From Microbacteriaceae bacterium (lineage in GTDB: Bacteria > Actinomycetota > Actinomycetes > Actinomycetales > Microbacteriaceae), in assembly GCA_030840185.1 (NCBI GenBank), contig JAUZFY010000122.1, positions 1 to 5,906 of the forward strand: DNA of 5,906 nucleotides. The letters are read 5' to 3'. The translations under genes and the position numbers were made by a program. The notes below the pieces were generated by a model, which was not told the DNA's origin, made no database searches, and was given only the letters and a program-made list of their open reading frames with translations. Positions 5,506 through 5,906 of this stretch are shown in pieces (position 1 is the stretch's first letter; each line of letters starts with the position of its first letter).

Positions 5506-5906
5506 GCGGCGCAGCACCTCGCACTGCTCCCGAGGCCGAAGGAACTCTCGCTCACCGGCGCGGCACAGCCAATCGGTTCGATCGGGATCGTCTCGGGCAG
5601 CACCGCAGACTCTGAAGCGTGGCAGCTCCTGTCGGATCTGCGGCCCGAGGATCTCCCCGCCGAGGGCTATGCGCTGAGGCTGCATCAGGGCGGGGTGGTG
5701 ATCGCGGGGGCCGACGCTGCCGGAGAATTCCACGGCCGAGCGACGCTGCAGCAATTGCAGCAGCTCGCCGTCGCCCAGAACGGGCGGATGACGCAGCTCG
5801 ACATCCGGGACTGGCCGACACTGCCCTCCCGAGGGATCATGGAGGGTTTCTACGGGCCACCGTGGTCGCACGAAGACCGGCTGGAGATGCTGCGCTTCGC
5901 GGGACG
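5404..5906 (+). CDS. GH84-type beta-N-acetylglucosaminidase, N-terminal part
   Basis: From ATG 5404 the frame is open for 167 codons to the right edge. Residues 35-135 look like the alpha/beta domain that precedes the barrel in GH20/GH84 enzymes (LLPRPKEL, GYALRLHQGGVVIAGAD, GEFHGRATLQQLQQL). At 136-167 comes the clear start of the GH84 catalytic barrel: DWPTLPSRGIMEGFYG followed by PPWSHEDRLEMLRFAG. The catalytic Asp pair lies beyond the window. GH84 enzymes remove terminal beta-linked GlcNAc with anchimeric assistance of the acetamido group. There is no signal peptide, so action in the cytoplasm is likely. The first 34 residues contain a 17-residue tandem duplication and are probably not part of the fold; TTG 5455, the only other reasonable in-frame start nearby, is the second copy of the first codon. 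Neither has a Shine-Dalgarno site. Confidence 0.9.
   Translation, partial: MDTTPLSDVDSEHPSLPLDTARFAGVNSRHPSLPAAQHLALLPRPKELSLTGAAQPIGSIGIVSGSTADSEAWQLLSDLRPEDLPAEGYALRLHQGGVVIAGADAAGEFHGRATLQQLQQLAVAQNGRMTQLDIRDWPTLPSRGIMEGFYGPPWSHEDRLEMLRFAG

Overview
The window is GC-rich by eye (60s percent), with high-GC codon use, strong Shine-Dalgarno sites where present, tightly overlapping genes and a LacI-type operator of the CG-centred kind. Together these suggest an actinobacterium, possibly of the Microbacteriaceae; the genus is not determined. It reads as part of a carbohydrate-utilisation locus, almost fully coding, with five genes. Four lie on the minus strand and one diverges on the plus strand.

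From right to left on the minus strand: a glycosidase with a TIM barrel resembling clan GH-D (start probably 5371, stop 3500); a 625-residue protein with two metallo-beta-lactamase domains and a C-terminal NEW3-like beta-sandwich (3503 to 1626), sharing an ATGA overlap with the glycosidase; a 119-bp intergenic region holding hairpins, a promoter and an operator; a ROK sugar kinase (1506 to 535); and a GmhA-like SIS-domain sugar-phosphate isomerase (542 to beyond the left edge), overlapping the kinase by 8 nt. On the plus strand, a GH84-type beta-N-acetylglucosaminidase starts at about 5404 and runs off the right edge.

The kinase-isomerase pair has its own recognisable promoter (TTGACC, 18 bp, TACTAT) with a near-palindrome, TGTGGCATCGTTCCCACA, over the expected transcription start. 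A closely related near-palindrome, TGGTAACGTTTCCA, sits between the two divergent glycosidase genes. The sites share the core TGGnAnCGTTnCCAC, so I infer that one LacI/GalR-type repressor, not encoded here, controls all five genes.

Neither glycosidase shows a signal peptide, so the likely picture is import of glycosides, intracellular cleavage by the GH-D-like and GH84 enzymes, phosphorylation of a released sugar by the ROK kinase, and isomerisation by the SIS protein. The role of the double metallo-beta-lactamase protein is unknown and is the most interesting part of the set. The other notable item is a diverged 51-bp tandem duplication at the very start of the GH84 reading frame.
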